Assembly (NCBI RefSeq): GCF_932274485.2
Contig: NC_065879.2
Location: 46,734,936-46,798,935 of the forward strand
DNA from: Patella vulgata
Lineage: Eukaryota; Mollusca; Gastropoda; Patellidae
Length of the DNA: 64,000 nucleotides
Direction: 5' to 3'
Positions 47,976-59,400 of the stretch are shown one piece after another. Each line of letters begins with the position of its first letter. Position 1 is the stretch's first letter. The translations under genes and the position numbers were made by a program. The notes under the pieces were generated by a model. That model was given only the letters and a program-made list of their open reading frames with translations. It made no database searches and had not been told where the DNA came from.

Positions 47976-50300
47976 TCATCTTAACAAAAACAATAAGCTT
48001 TCATATGAAATATGAAATCTTAATAGTAACTAGATCTGCTACTGTCCCATGCAGATATGAAAGCTTTCATATTTATTGTTACGTGACATAGAGTATATCA
48101 AGTATCTTAAAAGAAAAAAAATAACAAGAATTTTTTTTTATAAAAATTGGTCAAAAACTCGCGAAATTACAAGTCTAAATATAATTAGAAACATTGCACC
48201 CGGGCACAAATATAAGTGAAACTTGTATTCCTGTAATCGGAATGACTTCCCGTTCCAGAAGTTTCAGAAAATGGGATCAAGCCGTTTAAAAACGTGAGGG
48301 ATGAGAAAATTAGATGAAAATGGCGGGAAAGAACTAAAAAAGGCAGAGGAAGATATCAAAAATTAAACGGAAGTAATATTTCTTTAATCAGATTGACCTC
48401 CGCTTTTCGAATATTTAGGTTAGATTTGTACATTTTGAAAATTAAAGACATAGATTGTCCTGTAAACAACTTTGTAGGCACGTAAAAGGTAAAAATTCGA
48501 CCCTGCTCACGGGCTATCCTGAAATTATTAATTTTAGAAATAGGAGACGCACTGAACATATTACGGCCTATCGTGTTTATTTTTACGTCCGCTAAATGGA
48601 TTTTTCACTGTTTTTCATATTCAATCCAAAATGGTGACATTCAGTTGACCGAAATCAAAATTCTGCATTGAACGTTTTTTTAGGCATTCCTTCAAGGATT
48701 CAGAAAATGTAACTACCATGTCTATAAGTAAAATATCACAAAAGCCTTGGGGGATTTCACATTTCAAGATGTTGGCACTTCCGGTTAGATCGATAGACTT
48801 TATATTTTGTGTACGCATTAGTAATGTCTTAGCTAGTACACAAGAAAATTTCCATGGCAATCTGACCTATATTTTGTCGATTTTTTTTTAAAACTTTGAT
48901 TATTAATTTATCTAAGGGGAGATAACTCAGAAAACATCTAATGATATTGTTGAAGTTGGATCAACCAGATCTACTAACATTACCAATTTCATGAAAATCG
49001 TCCTAATATTCAAGAAGTATGACATGTTAGTTTTACTTTCGGGATAAGATGTCAATGACGTAATATTCGAATTTCAAATATCGGTAATAGCAGATTTTAA
49101 GTAAATGGTTTAAGGTAGTCAAAGAAAAACAAATTTGTAAAATAGATCAAGTAGTTACAAAGCTACAGTTATGTAGGTCAATTTTATCATCAGTAAATTT
49201 CAGTGATTTCCGGTTTGTAAAACCTTTTGAAAATATGTTGATTCCAAAGCCACCATACATATTTGGAAGGAGGCTAACCAGACATGTATTGATTTCAAAA
49301 ATAGGAGACGAATTCAAGAAACGGCGGCCGATTTCAATTATTTTCAAGTCGATAATGGGAAGTTTTCACTCGTAAACAACTTTGTCGGAACGAAAAATGT
49401 CAAAGACGAAATTCGAATTTGTGAAATATTCACATACCAAAAATTCTAACGTGAGCCTGACTATCCTGAAATGTATTAATTTCAGAAATAGAAGACGCAT
49501 TGAACATACTACGGCCTATTGTGTTTATTTACAAGCCCGCAAATGACGATTTTTCACTATTTTCCATATTCAGTTCAAAATAGTGACCATCGGTTGACCT
49601 AAATGAAAATTCTGCTCTGGACGTTTTTTTTAGGCATTTCTTCAAAGATTCAGAAAATGTAACTCCCATGTCTGTAAGTAAAATATCGCAAAAGCCTTAG
49701 TGATTCTTCACGTTTCAAGATGGCGGCACTTCCGGTTCGATCGATAGACTTCATATTATTTGTACGCATCAATAATGTCTTAACTAGTACAGAAAAAAAA
49801 TTCAAGGCAGTTTGATCCATATTTTGTCGATTTTATTTTAAATTTGAACCTTAATTTCTCCAAGGGGAGATAAGTTAGTAGATTTCTAATGATATTTTTC
49901 AAGTCGCATCAGTAAGATCTACTTACATTACATTACATGAAAATCGTACCAATATTAAAGAAGTTGTCAAGTTGGTCTCAACTTCCGGGACGAAATCACA
50001 GCGACGAATTTTCGAAATTCGAAAATCTGAAATTGCAGGTAAAAATGAATTTCGTCAAGGTACTCAAAGAGAAAATAATTAGTAAAATAGGTTAAAAATC
50101 CACAAAGTTACGACAATGCATCGTCAGTTTTCTCGTTCGTAAATTTCGGTGATTTCGAATTCGTAAAACGTTTCAAAAATATATTTAGGGAAAAGCCACC
50201 ACCCATTTTTTTTTTGGGGGGGGGGGGGGATAGGTCAACGTTTCAGGAAAATCCCGTGGTTAGCTTCTGAGAAATCAGATTTGTGGACAAAACACGCACA

Positions 50301-50511
50301 AAAAAAAAATAATAATCTTAACAGAAACAATAAGCTTTCATATGTAATATAATAATAATCTTAACAGAAATAATAAGGTTTCATATGTAATACATATGAA
50401 AGCTTAATCTTAACAAAAACAATAAGCTTCCATATGAAATAATTTTAGTAATCACAATAGCCTTTCAGATAATCTTCACAAAAACAATAAGCTTTCACAC
50501 AACGTTTACAG
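50301..50511. repeat. Worn palindromic units at the array's right end
   Basis: AATAATCTTAACAGAAACAA, TAAGCTTTCATATG and related pieces recur irregularly, marking the end of the array before the pseudogene. Confidence 0.6.
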
Positions 50512-51294
50512 ATGTTAATATCACAGCTGGATGATAAAAATAGAATGAAATTGCTGGTTGGCATAACAGAAAGACAACTAGGCTTGATTTTTGCGACAGT
50601 TTGACTATTGCAGCTAGAGACACACCAGTCACGTTACCACAACCACCGACAAGAAATCCTGACTGGTGTACACGTAATAATTGTCAAGAAATGACAACTG
50701 AGAGAGAGAAACTATTTTATAGACTTTTGCCTCGAAATTTCTTATCTCTAAGACTGGTAAGTACATGTAATGTATAAAATCTACAACTTCATGCAGTGTT
50801 AACTTTTATAGTTGGAATATCGGTGAATTAACTATTTCTTTATGGTAACTTGTGATTTGATGACAACCAAATATTATCACACCTGGTTAACAACTGGTTA
50901 ACTCAGAGACTCTTAATATTTACATTCAGAACAAACTCTGTTTACAAAATACAAAAAAAAGCATTTCACAATAAACAACTAATAGTTATATAAAACTATA
51001 ACATTTTTACATATTTTAACATTTTACTTTCAGGAAATTGATCAGTATTGTTTAGATGAGGCGGGTTTGGATCGCATTACAAACAAGAGATGACATTTTT
51101 TAGGATGTCATATGACGACGAACAGAAAAGGTTTAGCCATGCTGCCTACCGTCAGTTTATCTACTGGAGGCACGGTCGACTTGTAAGAGATAATCAGACA
51201 AATAATATCAAGCTCTATAGTCTGCAAAGTAAACAGGAGGTATCCTGGCCCAAATGACCAATATACGGGTTTCAAGGCTGACAGATGGGCATGA
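50512..51294 (+). pseudogene. P2X7-like intracellular cysteine-rich domain gene, two exons, frameshifted
   Basis: Exon 1 (about 50512-50756) has ISQLDDKNRMKLLVGITERQ and, in a shifted frame, SLTIAARDTPVTLPQPP, NPDWCTRNNCQEMTTEREKL and YRLLPRNFLSLRL. It ends at GTAAGT (50757). Intron 50757-51033 ends in TTTCAG. Exon 2 continues in phase 0 with EIDQYCLDEAGLDRITNKR, then after frame changes HAAYRQFIYWRHGRL, IISSSIVCKVNRRYPGPNDQ and YTGFKADRW, then a stop at 51292-51294. This order is that of the zinc-binding ballast domain of the P2X7 receptor, which is widespread in molluscs as a stand-alone protein. At least four frame changes make it a pseudogene, although the splice sites and exon phase are kept. 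The true start of exon 1 is uncertain. Confidence 0.8.
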
Positions 51295-51355
51295 CAAATG
51301 AGCACTGTTCAAAAGACCTACCCAAATTATCAAACAAAACATTCTGTTCTATTAG

Positions 51356-51910
51356 TTAAAGATATATTGTGGAAGATTAGATAAAGAGCTAGCAGTTCTC
51401 AATATAATAGTTAAAAACTAGATGATGTAAATGGAATATGCTCAGAATTTCAGTCAAATTGCTTCACTAAAAGCCAAGAAAACCTTATTGTAAAAATGAC
51501 TGTAGCCTCTATTTTCATTATTACCGCTGTCACGATAAGTAACAAAGTCTTGATTATCCAATTTTGCGTTTAATCATCAATGGACGTTGAAAGCAGATCA
51601 GATTCAAAATCGGACACATAAATTGCTTCACTCTAAGTCGAGAAAACCTTATTCTAAATATAACTGTAGCCTCGATTGTCATTGCTACAGCTGTCACGAT
51701 AATTAACAAAGTCTTGATTATCCATCGTTGCGTTTAATCATCAACAGACGGTGAACAGCAGATCAGACTCAAATCCAATGAAAATCGGACACCTAAGATG
51801 ACATCAAGCGTTGACTATGATAAATGTCTAAATAATAGTTTATATAACATTTTAGGCCTAAAGAAAGACCTGCAATAGGCAGATTTACATCTTACATAAT
51901 GCATGTTTAA
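51356..51910 (-). mobile_element. TTAA-flanked MITE, copy 4, with internal duplication
   Basis: TTAA at 51356-51359 and 51907-51910 bounds a 547-bp body. On the minus strand it opens with ACATGCATTATG and closes TCTAGTTTTTAACTATTATA...AATATATCT, as in copies 1 and 2. A stretch of about 135 bp including GATGATTAAACGCAA...TGGATAATCAAGACTTTGTT and GAGGCTACAGT occurs twice, which explains the extra length. It lies 62 bp after the pseudogene's stop. Confidence 0.82.
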
Positions 51911-52756
51911 TAAACATTGATGCTATTAAACACATTCCTGTTTTATATTGTGTATTTAATTTGGGTCAGAATATATTATATTCTGTAATATTCATAAAAT
52001 TGTGTGGTCTGTCTCTTTACAATCTCTTCTAGAGAGGGTCGACTTGTGGGAGCAAGGGATCTTTGTATTCTCGTTGGATCGGCTGGGTGCCTCTACATGG
52101 GCAGGTATGACAGCCTCAGATTGAGCGTGACTATCTGTTTTATCAAGCCAGGTATATATTGGTATGTTTTCTTTGGCATTAAAGGTTACGCTGACAATGT
52201 GGTCGATCTTTTTGAGTATTCTTTTTTTATATCTGAAAAATAAAAAGATTAAAGAAAATGGGCATATGCCATGCAGTGTTATATATGGGAAATTGTCCGA
52301 ACAGTGAAATTTCAATTGTCAAGAGATCTGTATCACGCTGCTAATGATATACACATCAACCAATTTCCTGTATCACTGATCTTAGAAAACCAGAGTTGAT
52401 AATCTAGAACCTCATGCTTCGTGATCGTGAGCCAGCTCCAAAATCATAGTTTGATTGTTCTGAGATGAGATACAATCATTTGACGTTTTCTCATATTTTA
52501 TGAACACATTTGATCCGTGGTTAAAATTGACCAATTAATTTCTTACATGACTGTGGGGTGGTTCATTTATTAGATATTGTTGAATGTTATTACATAATTA
52601 AGGGGAAAACTAACCTAATGTTTCTGTCAGCTCAACTGCTACCAACAAACATTTTGCATGGTAAACCAATGGACTGCAAAATAATGTCAAATACATTATT
52701 ATTGTTGGTGTCGAACATCTTTCATTAATTTTAAAAGAGTACTTTTTAAAGAAGGA
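51911..52756. other. No gene recognised
   Basis: The frame at 52004-52243 starts near GGTCGACTTGTGGGAGCAAG, slightly reminiscent of the HGRL segment of the pseudogene. It does not continue as that domain does. Nothing else is recognised. Confidence 0.4.
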
Positions 52757-52897
52757 ACGTGAAAAGGAGGGTTTAACGTCCACACAACACAAACTAGGTC
52801 TAACTAGAACAAACATGGTTCAATTTTATTTCAATAATTCGCTTGCGCATAGGTCTTTGGCGCAACCACACAACTGGACTCAATGACAGACCATCTA
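52757..52897 (-). mobile_element. Type-2 SINE, internally deleted
   Basis: On the plus strand: GAGGGTTTAACGTCCACACA, TCAATTTTATTTCAATAATT and GCTTGCGCATAGGTCTTTGG, then CTCAATGACAGACCAT. The middle of the body is missing. It faces the full copy at 52905 head to head. Confidence 0.8.
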
Positions 52898-52904
52898 GGG
52901 GGAT

Positions 52905-53177
52905 TGGATGGCCGAATGGTTAGCACGCGCACGCTGTATCATACGGTCTGTGATTGAGTCAACTGGCGGGCTTTCGATTCCCCGGTTGTACGTGACAAGG
53001 AGTAGGGTCGCCTGTCCAGCCTCGTGGGTTTTCTCCGGGTCCTCCGGTTTCCTCCCACTGGTAAAAACCCCTACGCGCAAGCGAATTATTGAAATAAAAT
53101 TGAACCATGTGTTAGTCCCGAAATCACCTAGTTTGTGTCGAGTGGACGTTAAACCCCATTTCTCTTTCTCTCTCAGA
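52905..53177 (+). mobile_element. Type-2 tRNA SINE, full length
   Basis: The tRNA-like head has an A-box-like TGGCCGAATGGTTAGC (52916) and a B-box-like GCTTTCGATTCCC (52972). The body CGTGACAAGGAGTAGGGTCG, GTTTTCTCCGGGTCCTCCGG and CGCAAGCGAATTATTG leads to GTGGACGTTAAACCCCAT and (CT)n. This and 15748-16030 are the best copies of the family. Confidence 0.9.
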
Positions 53178-53189
53178 CCGTCTAATCCA

Positions 53190-53310
53190 ACGCAAAAGTA
53201 TGTCATAGTGCCGCTGCGCAGGCAAAACTTTCCCTCCTAGCACATTGTATGCCGGTCTTCATCAGCCCAGTCGGGGCAAAACAGTAGGACGTTAAGCCCA
53301 TTTAATTTCA
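53190..53310 (+). mobile_element. Type-1 SINE 3' end
   Basis: GCCGCTGCGCAGGCAAAACT, CACATTGTATGCCGGTCTTC and the end AGTAGGACGTTAAGCCCAT are the last part of the type-1 SINE. It directly follows the type-2 copy. Confidence 0.85.
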
Positions 53311-55375
53311 TTTCTGATCCGACGTAAATGTGTTAACCATTCGGTCACCCAGCCGAACTTGAAAATAAAGTGAAAAAAAATAACAAATCGTCATAACTAC
53401 GAGGCCTAGTTTGAACTACAATTGCAGGTCTGTAGGTTGTAATTACCTGTAACTTACTGGCATGGAATGACTCAATATTTCCTTTGTGCCTGTAAAACAA
53501 AGAAGTCATTGTATATGATGTTTATTTTTTTCCTATATTTAAAGCATAGAAATAAATGGGAAGGTAACTTACACATCAGAATAATAAATTGACAATAATC
53601 TTGGCCCTTAAATTATTTTTTCTCTATCGAACAGAGCCAACAAAGATAAAAAAAACTAACTGAATAAAACTATATGTAATATTACTAAAAAAAGAAAATA
53701 AATAAATTGTTAAAAATAAAAGCTGTGAGTACATACGTCTCTAACAAAAATGAAAGATTCCAAAAGCTAATAATAAAAAAAAAATTATGTTATACCAGTA
53801 CTACTAATTTACACTATTTACAGATGAATACTCCAATAAAATTTCATACTTAAAAGTTTTTATTACTTTAGATTTATAGGCGTTCTTGTCTGCCAGCAGG
53901 CCCTACACGTTAATATCATCAGTACATGTACATGATCCTTTCTGATTGGATTTTTTATGCTTTTGAAATTGACACAGAAATATATAATTTTTTCTTACTT
54001 ACCTATATAAAAAACCAAGTAGCATTTTGGCATAGTCTTCATGAAGTTCGTCATCCCTGTAATCAAAATTGGCTTTGTTGAAATCATTCCAATTTCCATC
54101 TCGCTACTTCTCCGCATAAATACACACATTCGTCTTTTTCTGTGCTCTGTATCCTCGCATATACTATTTCTTTCTTCTTTTGTTTGCAGTACATGTAACT
54201 GTTCGCTCTCTTTGACGCTTTCGAGGATTATACATGATCAATTGAACAGGATTAAACTTCTAACTTTCAAATTTATCCGAATGAATCACTTTTAAGGCGG
54301 ATGTGCCGGTAAACTATAGCGATTGACTGCGTAAAAATAAACACCCAATCAGATTTCCTTTCTCAAATTATAGCTTACCGCCAATAAGCTAAGTGAATCA
54401 AAGCTCTCTATTCAATTAAGTTAACAATCGGTATAGAATAGTCACGCTTATCAAGTGGCCAACGAAAAGTTTGACCCGAACGTCTTAAAAATGCTAGTGT
54501 CCGGATAAACGGTTTTGACGTTCACGTTCCAACGACTCAATATTTTGAACTGAACTTTTCAGACAAGGTATATACACAATTCCTCTATATTTTGGCGTTT
54601 AAATGTCATAGTTGCACGGTCTGTTATGTCTTAGACTCTATGAAATTCGGTAATATCTCTTTAAGTAAAATTGTTTGTGCTATCTTCAGTTGTTAATAGA
54701 TTTAATTGTCTTATTTCAGTATAATTGAAGATTTCAATATCTAAAAAATATATTAAAATTCTATTAATAAAAGAAGCTTCATTAGACAAAACGTCTTAAT
54801 TAAATGTAAATTTTAGTTTAAATTATTCATTACAGTTAGACTGAAAAAATATGAACGAATCTACTTTTTCCTGAACCCTTTTCATTAATCCAAATGGCGA
54901 TAGCGAATTGTAAAGCAAACATTCTATTTAAAAGCTAAACGTTTTATTTCCGGTTTATTAGTTCTGGGGTCACAAACAATTGACCTACTTAGAGGAGTCA
55001 AATTGGATCAATTTTGCATAATCGAATTCCACACTTCATTGACAATCAGACAAGCTTGTCCGATTTGATTATTCGGTAGTCGTGTAAAAGTGGGGGTCTT
55101 TTTTCAGTAATTAACTGTAGGCGAGTGAATTTACATTCAGCGTTGCTTCAGTACATTTTGCATGTTTTAATAAGAAAAAATTGAAATAACTGACTTTGAT
55201 TTCTTTTTATTTTGTTTAATAAACTTTCTCCTCTAGGAACATGTATAAAATAATAAAATCACCAGATTGTCTGCCATCTTTAATTTGCTGAATGTTTTCA
55301 GATTATTACATCCAAATGATTTGGACATCTGCGGGTATTTTTCAACGAAATTTTTAGAAACATATTTAAAGTGTG
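53311..55375. other. No gene recognised
   Basis: AT-rich sequence. The frame at 54041-54295 is hydrophobic but has no family resemblance and no supporting context. Confidence 0.45.
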
Positions 55376-55433
55376 TGTTGGTTGGGTGGGGTGGGTGGGG
55401 GAGGGTGGTGTGTGTGTTGGTTGGGGGGGGGGG
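55376..55433 (+). repeat. GT/G-rich tract with strong G-quadruplex motif
   Basis: GGGTGGGGTGGGTGGGGGAG beginning at 55384 gives four or more G-runs of three or more with single-base loops. It is followed by (GT)n and a 12-G run. Confidence 0.85.
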
Positions 55434-55992
55434 GCTCACAAATGGCATGTCGTTAAAGTATTGCAACTGATATCTATTAAGATAGCCTTATAATGCTAAT
55501 TTTCTAGTGGTTGCTTGCTAGCACCGAATGTCCTTTTATAAAACCCAAAACGCATTGCTGATCGAAAATAATATGTCCATTCAATTTGTAGTAAAATATT
55601 ATCACTTTTGTTGTTGTTGCTTTTTATCTTGGAAAAAAATAGAACTGCTCTATAGTGTTCCATTATAAGAAGTATTACAACCTTTCCTGAACTCCTTCAC
55701 ACCGTATTTAAAATATAGGTAATTAGTTGGCGTTATATTAATATAAGTACTTGTTGATAACGGCATAGGTACTGATCAAAGACACCGCCTTAGTTGAGAA
55801 TAAGTATGTTTTAGTACTGAGTGATAATGCTACAGATTAAAGTATTAATGGTATCACGAACCTGGCGCTTCTTATCGTCTGCTTGTATTCTGTTGTACAT
55901 GTATACCGTGAGAAAGACAGTAAGGGTTTAAATATTGAGAGGGGGGTTTGGCGCGGGGGAGAGTTGATTGGGTCCGGTGTGTGGTGAATTTG

Positions 55993-56400
55993 TTAAACAT
56001 ACATTATACAAGAGCTAAATCTGTCTATTGCAGGTCTTTCTTTAGGCCTGAAATGTTAGTATCTAAATTATTAATTAGACATTAATTAACTTATCCAGGA
56101 CATAATCAACTCTATATGGCAGTGCTAGCCTGCGATCTTTAGTGGATTGTGAGCCGATTTACTTCATAACTCTCCTTCTCGATTTAACGATTAAATGGAT
56201 AATCGAAACTATGCTGTTTATTGTACTGACTTTAGTAATGATGACCGAGGCTAGGGGGAAATTTCAACGGCTTAGTTCTCGGTTCATAGTGGATCAATTT
56301 GAATGGAATTTTCAGCAAATTGCCTTTACATTATCTAGTTTTTAACTATTATAGTGAGAACTGCCAACTCGTTACCGAATCTCCCATAATGTATCTTTAA
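55993..56400 (+). mobile_element. TTAA-flanked MITE, copy 2 (reference copy)
   Basis: A 400-bp body (55997-56396) lies between TTAA at 55993-55996 and 56397-56400. Ends ACATACATTATACAAGAG and, inverted, AGATACATTATGGGAG form an imperfect terminal repeat. It closely matches copy 1 over the full length, while unrelated DNA lies on both sides. Confidence 0.88.
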
Positions 56401-59400
56401 TAGAGCCCAGACAGAGATATCTTTTGGAAATTGATGAGATAGATAGATAACATAATAATAAAGATTGAAACAAAATTATTTAGCTATTGCAGATCTTATA
56501 GTGTTGCAATGTAAACATATCTAACTCCCGTATCAAACATTAATATTGGTAATAGCGGACATCATGGAGACTTTCTTAGAGCGATACGGAACCGGTCCAT
56601 GATGCTTTGGGTGGAGTGGTACTTGTAGTCCTCCTTTTCTTTTAAAAAAAAATAAATTCTATAAATGGTTCATGTCGTTATGAACATATATTTATGATCT
56701 TTATTTTAGACAAAACTGTAGGTGATCGACCCCGTTCAAGGTCAATGTTATTCAGTAACTACAGTGTGGGAATATCCCGTCACAAATTATATAACGGATG
56801 GTACCACTATTCCTTCTATAAATAAACCGTCGCCGAGTTGATCCATGTTCTGATACATACTCTTTCAATACAATTGTTCAGATTTTAAATTTCACAAAGT
56901 GGATGTTTGCACACCGTATCCAAGCGTGACGCTTTAAATTAAGAATAATTATAACTTAAAAGCACAAAGAATATTGGACTTGCGGTTAAAGATTTACATT
57001 TTTTTAAAATTGGTAAGGGCGTATAATTTTTTCATGTTTCTTTTATTGAATTTTGATGCGACTGTTTAGTTTAAGATTAAAGTTTATCTTTGATAGCTCG
57101 TGTAAATAAGAAGAGCATGTATCTATTTGTCGAACTATAAACATGCATTTAGCCGATGCATGTTATATTTATGTACTTAATGAAAATGTTGCTCGTGCTG
57201 GGGATCTTGAGTGCAACCAAAACAAGAATTTTCAGCGGATTTTTAGTCTGTATCAAAGCAGATCTTTACAGTCTATCAGTTTATCTACATCGTCCCCGCC
57301 TTCCTGATACCAGTCGAGTATCATCTTCTATATATATAATGTTATTTAGAAAGTGACAAGTCGGGTAATATTATTCTCTTTACCATGTTGGACCGACGAA
57401 GGATTTCGTATGTTTTTTTTATCGGAGTTATCAAAATAAGTTTCTTTGAATGACAGTCATATAGACGAGGTAGTACTTTCAGTTTCAAATAAGATCAAGT
57501 AGGGTGATTTTATTCTCTTTGCCACGTTTGGCCGGCGAAGGGTATCTTTTTGGATCGAAGGGTTATCAAAATATGTTTCTTTGATTGACTAACATGTAGA
57601 TTTGTCATAGATACTTTAAAATACTATCACATGAAAATATCCCATTTATTTATACCTTTTATTATTTTTTTATGCATAATTCTATAAACATTATATCTCA
57701 TTTTCAACATTTAAGTCATAAAGGTGTAGCATATTTTTCCTTCCTTAATACCCTTGTTGTGTAGAGCGGATATTAGACATCATTTCTTATACTTCCAGCT
57801 ATCTTACTTTCTTATTTAATTTGTAACGAAGACTGTCATTGCATCAAACAATAGCCACACAAACATTCCACGTTCACCCTTCTTTGATAATATACGGGTT
57901 GTTTTTACCTCGTAGTATTAAGCATGTATCACATATTAACATGTAGTAAAGAGTTACACTCTTTCACAGGGTGGCGGCAAGCATGAAAGAAATTAGTAAG
58001 TATAAAGATATATTTAGCACAGTTAGTAAGAAATTTACATCTCACTATGTGATCCACTGACAGTTTTAGTTCAAATTATTTACACTTGTACAATTTATAG
58101 TGTGATAAACTAACCTTTTACTGTTCTATTATAATGTTTCCAAGTTTAAAGGGATAATTTCTTCTTTCCAGTCAATTAAAGGAAACATTAACTCAAACTT
58201 TAACACTTTAACTTATGTTCTATTGTCTATTGTTTTATTAACTAAAACAGTTTGAGATGAAATTTACACATCAACGAGGTTCTATTAATACCTTTACTTA
58301 ACGGTAGTATTTTTAAAAATATAGGTGATTAACTACACAAAGTAAAATATTGTTTAAAAGCTTATACTGTATTATGGTTTTCTATTTCGGCTACTTTTTC
58401 TGCATCGTACGTCGCTTTGAAAAAAAGTGGCCGCGTCGCTGAAGGGAAAAAGCTATATCGCGATACGTCGCCTTTTATAATTATGTAGCCTTCATTATTT
58501 TATAATTATTGTAATATCTTCTGCTTTCTATAAACAATATTAGAGATTTACATCATATAGTTTTACTTACCGGTAGTATTTTAAGCTATGATTCAACCGA
58601 CAGAAGAAACTATACAAATATCACCCCAAACTGTGGGCGGTTTCAGCAGCGATGCCAACTCAAACGTGCTACGCTGTCAAATAGTGTAGCACAACATTAA
58701 GACAACTTTTTCCCCGGTCAACACTGAACCGAGCTATATTTCAATTAAATTTTAAAACTGATTAAAAGTCGCGTATAACTCGATTACATCAAAAAAAAAA
58801 CCCAATAAAATGTTCATGTCCATACAATTTTAAATGTCAGTTGCTAGTAATGGTAAACCATTCATATTCCATGTGTTTATGGGGTGATATTTTCTGTTTC
58901 TGAAATAATATAGTAATCTTGCTTTAATATTAAGTTTTTAAATATCTTGCTAGCCACATATTAAATGGTAGAAATCGGGTGTTAAAAGAATATAAAAAAG
59001 AAGACATGTCAATGCTCTCTTTATTAAATACACCACTGCAAAATTAACTATATAAGTCGCGAAATGAAATGAAACAAAAAAGATAGAGGTCATATAGACT
59101 ATGCTTATTCCCCAATCTCTTTCAATTTTTGAATAAATTATTGCTTCAATTAAAAAAAAAAAGAAAAATGAATGTTCAGTTAGCAAACGCAAAATATTGC
59201 ACATACTTGTATGTATTACTGATTTTCTTTGTTATTTTGTTGGGGGTTTTGGGTTTTTTGGTTTTTTTTTTTGTTTTTTTGTTTTTTTTTAAGATCCTTA
59301 CTTCTATTCTTAAAAAGAGTTTTCTTGAAATACACGAATCAGACTAAACGAAAATGTTACATCCACTTCCCACCCAGGCTGATATGGCAATTAAATCACA

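Larger units (their letters stand above)
32640..50300. repeat. Large degenerate tandem array, units spaced about 0.95 or 1.2-1.8 kb
   Basis: One marker phrase, CACATTTCAAGATGGTGGCA, occurs in eleven units near 33891, 34871, 36901, 38083, 41201, 42388, 43303, 46108, 47061, 48763 and 49715. With inserted elements subtracted, the gaps are about 0.95 kb or 1.2-1.8 kb. Other ordered phrases are CTCCAAGGGGAGATAAGTTA, TTTCATGAAAATCGT, ACTTCCGGGA, TTCGAAATTCGAAAATC, GTGATTTCGGATTCGTAAAA, GAGAAATCCGATTTGCAG and TGTATTAATTTCAGAAATAG. Two subtypes differ after the marker: 'GCTACAAAC' and 'GATGGATAGAC'. No protein is encoded; the frames inside are short and not conserved. Confidence 0.9.

Noticed and set aside
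52004-52243. Possible third exon of the P2X7-like pseudogene
   Set aside because: Only a short GGTCGACTT stretch is shared. The domain already ends with YTGFKADRW and a stop at 51294.
55233-55466. Proline/threonine-rich minus-strand frame
   Set aside because: It is the translation of the GT/G-rich tract.
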